The position numbers and the translations under genes are program-made. From contig JTDE01021390.1 in assembly GCA_014338405.1 (NCBI GenBank), positions 1 through 64,000 of the forward strand: 64,000 nt of DNA, in the 5' to 3' direction. Within the stretch, counting starts at the first letter, position 1. Each line of letters begins with the position of its first letter. Below the pieces are notes generated by a model. The model made no database searches and was not told where the DNA came from. It was given only the letters and a program-made list of their open reading frames with translations. This DNA comes from Paragonimus skrjabini miyazakii. Taxonomy: Eukaryota > Platyhelminthes > Trematoda > Plagiorchiida > Troglotrematidae. Of the stretch, positions 62,638 to 64,000 are shown one piece after another.

Positions 62638-63040
62638 GTCTGGTCTATCCCAGGTACAACACATTTTGGCCGCCATGGATGAGGATAGCCCAGCTGACAA
62701 ATTGGCAGCTGTTGCGGACAAAGTATCCGAAACCTTACCCTCACAACCGGTGTGCGTCTCAACCATAGCTGTTCCCACGTCCTCCCCTTCAATCTCAAGA
62801 ACTAGTGATGGCGTAAAACTTTTGATAGAGAAGATGTGCCATCTTATGGATAGTACGGTCATGCATATCAATGAGCGGAAAAGGCATCCACCCAGAAGCC
62901 GTACACGACGTAACTCCCGAAGTCCATCAAGGTGGTGTTGGTACCACCAAAACTTCCGACACAAAGCGAGGAAGTGCACCCAACCGTGCACGTTCCGAAC
63001 CCGCCAAGCATCACCGTCAAACCGGCAGGCCAACCAGTAG
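62638..63040 (+). pseudogene. CsRn1-like Gypsy gag, C-terminal part
   Basis: C-terminal part of a Gag. It reads VQHILAAMDEDSPADKLAAV, a Ser-rich linker, RSRTRRNSRSPSR and the box CWYHQNFRHKARKCTQPC. The spacing CX2HX9CX3C is the CHCC variant that distinguishes the CsRn1 group of fluke Ty3/Gypsy elements from the usual CCHC knuckle. The frame closes with TAG at 63038-63040. Pol is open in another frame and overlaps by up to about 100 bases, so a programmed shift or overlapping ORFs is possible. Gag upstream of 62638 is missing, replaced by the G-rich tract, and no 5' LTR is seen. Confidence 0.85.
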
Positions 63041-64000
63041 CGGCGACTGTCGTTGCCTCAGCAGGTACAAGTCGCTTATTTTTCATCAGAGATCGATCGA
63101 CCGGCTTGAGGTCCCTTATCGACACCGGAGCCGAGCTCAGCGTCATTCCACCACAACCCAATGATCGACTTGAGTCTAGCCAGTACATTTTACAGGCTGC
63201 AAATCAAAGTCGAATCAAAACATACGGGGAACGCCCTCTCACCGTCGATCTTGGTGTCCGGCGATGTTTTTGATGGATATTCCTGCTCGCTGACGTTCAA
63301 ACGCCACTGATCGGTACCGACTTCCTGGCACATGTCAACTTTTCCGTTGATGTCAAGAGGCGTAAGCTAATTGACAACACTACCGCATGCACAGTAAACG
63401 GTATCCAATCGATGATTGCATCAATCGGCATCCGGCCCGCTCTTCCACCAACACCGTCTTTCGCAGCACTGCTGTAGGATTTTCCTTCGTTAACTCGGCC
63501 GTGCTCACATGTCGAGGCGGTTAAACACAATGTGGTACATCATATTACAACACGTGGCCCTCCGATTTTCGCTCGCCTACGCCGTTTATATCCAGACAAA
63601 CTCAAAACCGCCAAGGCTGAATTAGAACATATGCTGCGGTTGGGCATAATTCGACCTTCAAACAGCTCTTGGGCGAAACCACTACACATGGTACCAAAAA
63701 AGTCTCCGGGCGATTGGCGACCTTGTGGTGAATACCGTGCCATCTACAACTGTACAATCCCGGACAGGTACCCCATACGACATATCCATGACTTTTCTTT
63801 AGGACTCAGTGGCGCCACTATTTTCTCCAAACTAGACCTAGTACGCGCCTATTACCATATCCCGGTCGCGGAAGAGGACAACCCAAAAACAGCCAATACA
63901 ACACCTTTCGGACTTTTCAAGTTCACAAGAATGCCCTTTGGACTCCGTAATGCGGCTCAAACATGTCAGCGATTCATGGACGAAGTTTTACGTGGATTCC
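62932..64000 (+). pseudogene. CsRn1-like Gypsy pol: protease and RT, runs off window
   Basis: One reading frame with two stops (TGA 63271-63273, TAG 63475-63477), then open to the edge. Protease: RSLIDTGAELSVIPP (DTG, about 63112) and PLIGTDFLAHVNFSVD (about 63308). Linker and RT: HHITTRGPPIFARLRRL, AELEHMLRLGIIRPSNSSWA (about 63620), LHMVPKKSPGDWRPCGEYR (about 63690), ATIFSKLDLVRAYYHIPV (motif A Asp, about 63830), FGLFKFTRMPFGLRNAAQTC (about 63910). The window ends before the YxDD box. This is the best preserved retroelement here, suggesting a younger insertion. RNase H, integrase and 3' LTR should lie to the right. Confidence 0.9.

Noticed and set aside
62578..63188. Minus-strand open frames over the CsRn1-like element
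   Set aside because: Shadows of gag and pol, which carry the family motifs on the plus strand.

Overview
The window is eukaryotic and most resembles a digenean trematode (fluke) genome. It has intermediate GC, very large introns, and many decayed retroelements of types well known from flukes: CHCC-type Gag of the CsRn1 kind, Penelope-like elements, EEP/RT non-LTR elements, and a tRNA-derived SINE carrying a hammerhead ribozyme like the schistosome Sm-alpha element. Species and family cannot be fixed from sequence alone. There are no operons, no CRISPR, no rRNA and no functional tRNA gene that I can see.

Host gene. One minus-strand gene appears to span most of the window. Three open blocks carry matching splice signals and fit together in phase: exon A (59576-60203), exon B (43094-43616) and terminal exon C (9564-10494). 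A ends in phase 1 and B starts with two bases; B ends in phase 2 and C starts with one base. The joined 3' part would encode roughly 690 residues, rich in Ser, Pro and Thr, with a proline-rich PPPRPP run. The introns would be about 16.0 and 32.6 kb. I do not recognise the protein.

Repeats and mobile elements. From left to right: a Gypsy gag remnant (1-506, minus); SINE copies near 1.4-1.9 kb, one with an intact hammerhead core; a Penelope-like pseudogene (17.5-18.4 kb, minus); a perfect 20-bp hairpin (19.53 kb) and a 100-N gap; a long non-LTR element with endonuclease and RT (19.8-22.5 kb, minus) preceded by a duplicated 5' unit; a SINE at 30.3 kb; a non-LTR 3' fragment (33.0-33.5 kb); two Penelope fragments in opposite orientation (33.6-34.95 kb); a non-LTR element at 39.2-40.3 kb (plus); related minus-strand non-LTR elements at 41.5-42.9 and 44.4-46.3 kb; SINE clusters at 44.0, 46.7 and 48.2-48.9 kb; a stack of endonuclease, RT and Gypsy gag-pol remnants (55.5-58.2 kb) ending at a second 100-N gap with (TA)n; a decayed SINE at 61.2 kb; and a fairly well preserved CsRn1-like Gypsy element running off the right edge (62.6-64.0 kb).

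Nearly all elements are pseudogenes with stops and frameshifts. The most interesting signals are the hammerhead-bearing SINE family, the three-exon phase-matched gene, the perfect 20-bp hairpin and the inverted Penelope pair.
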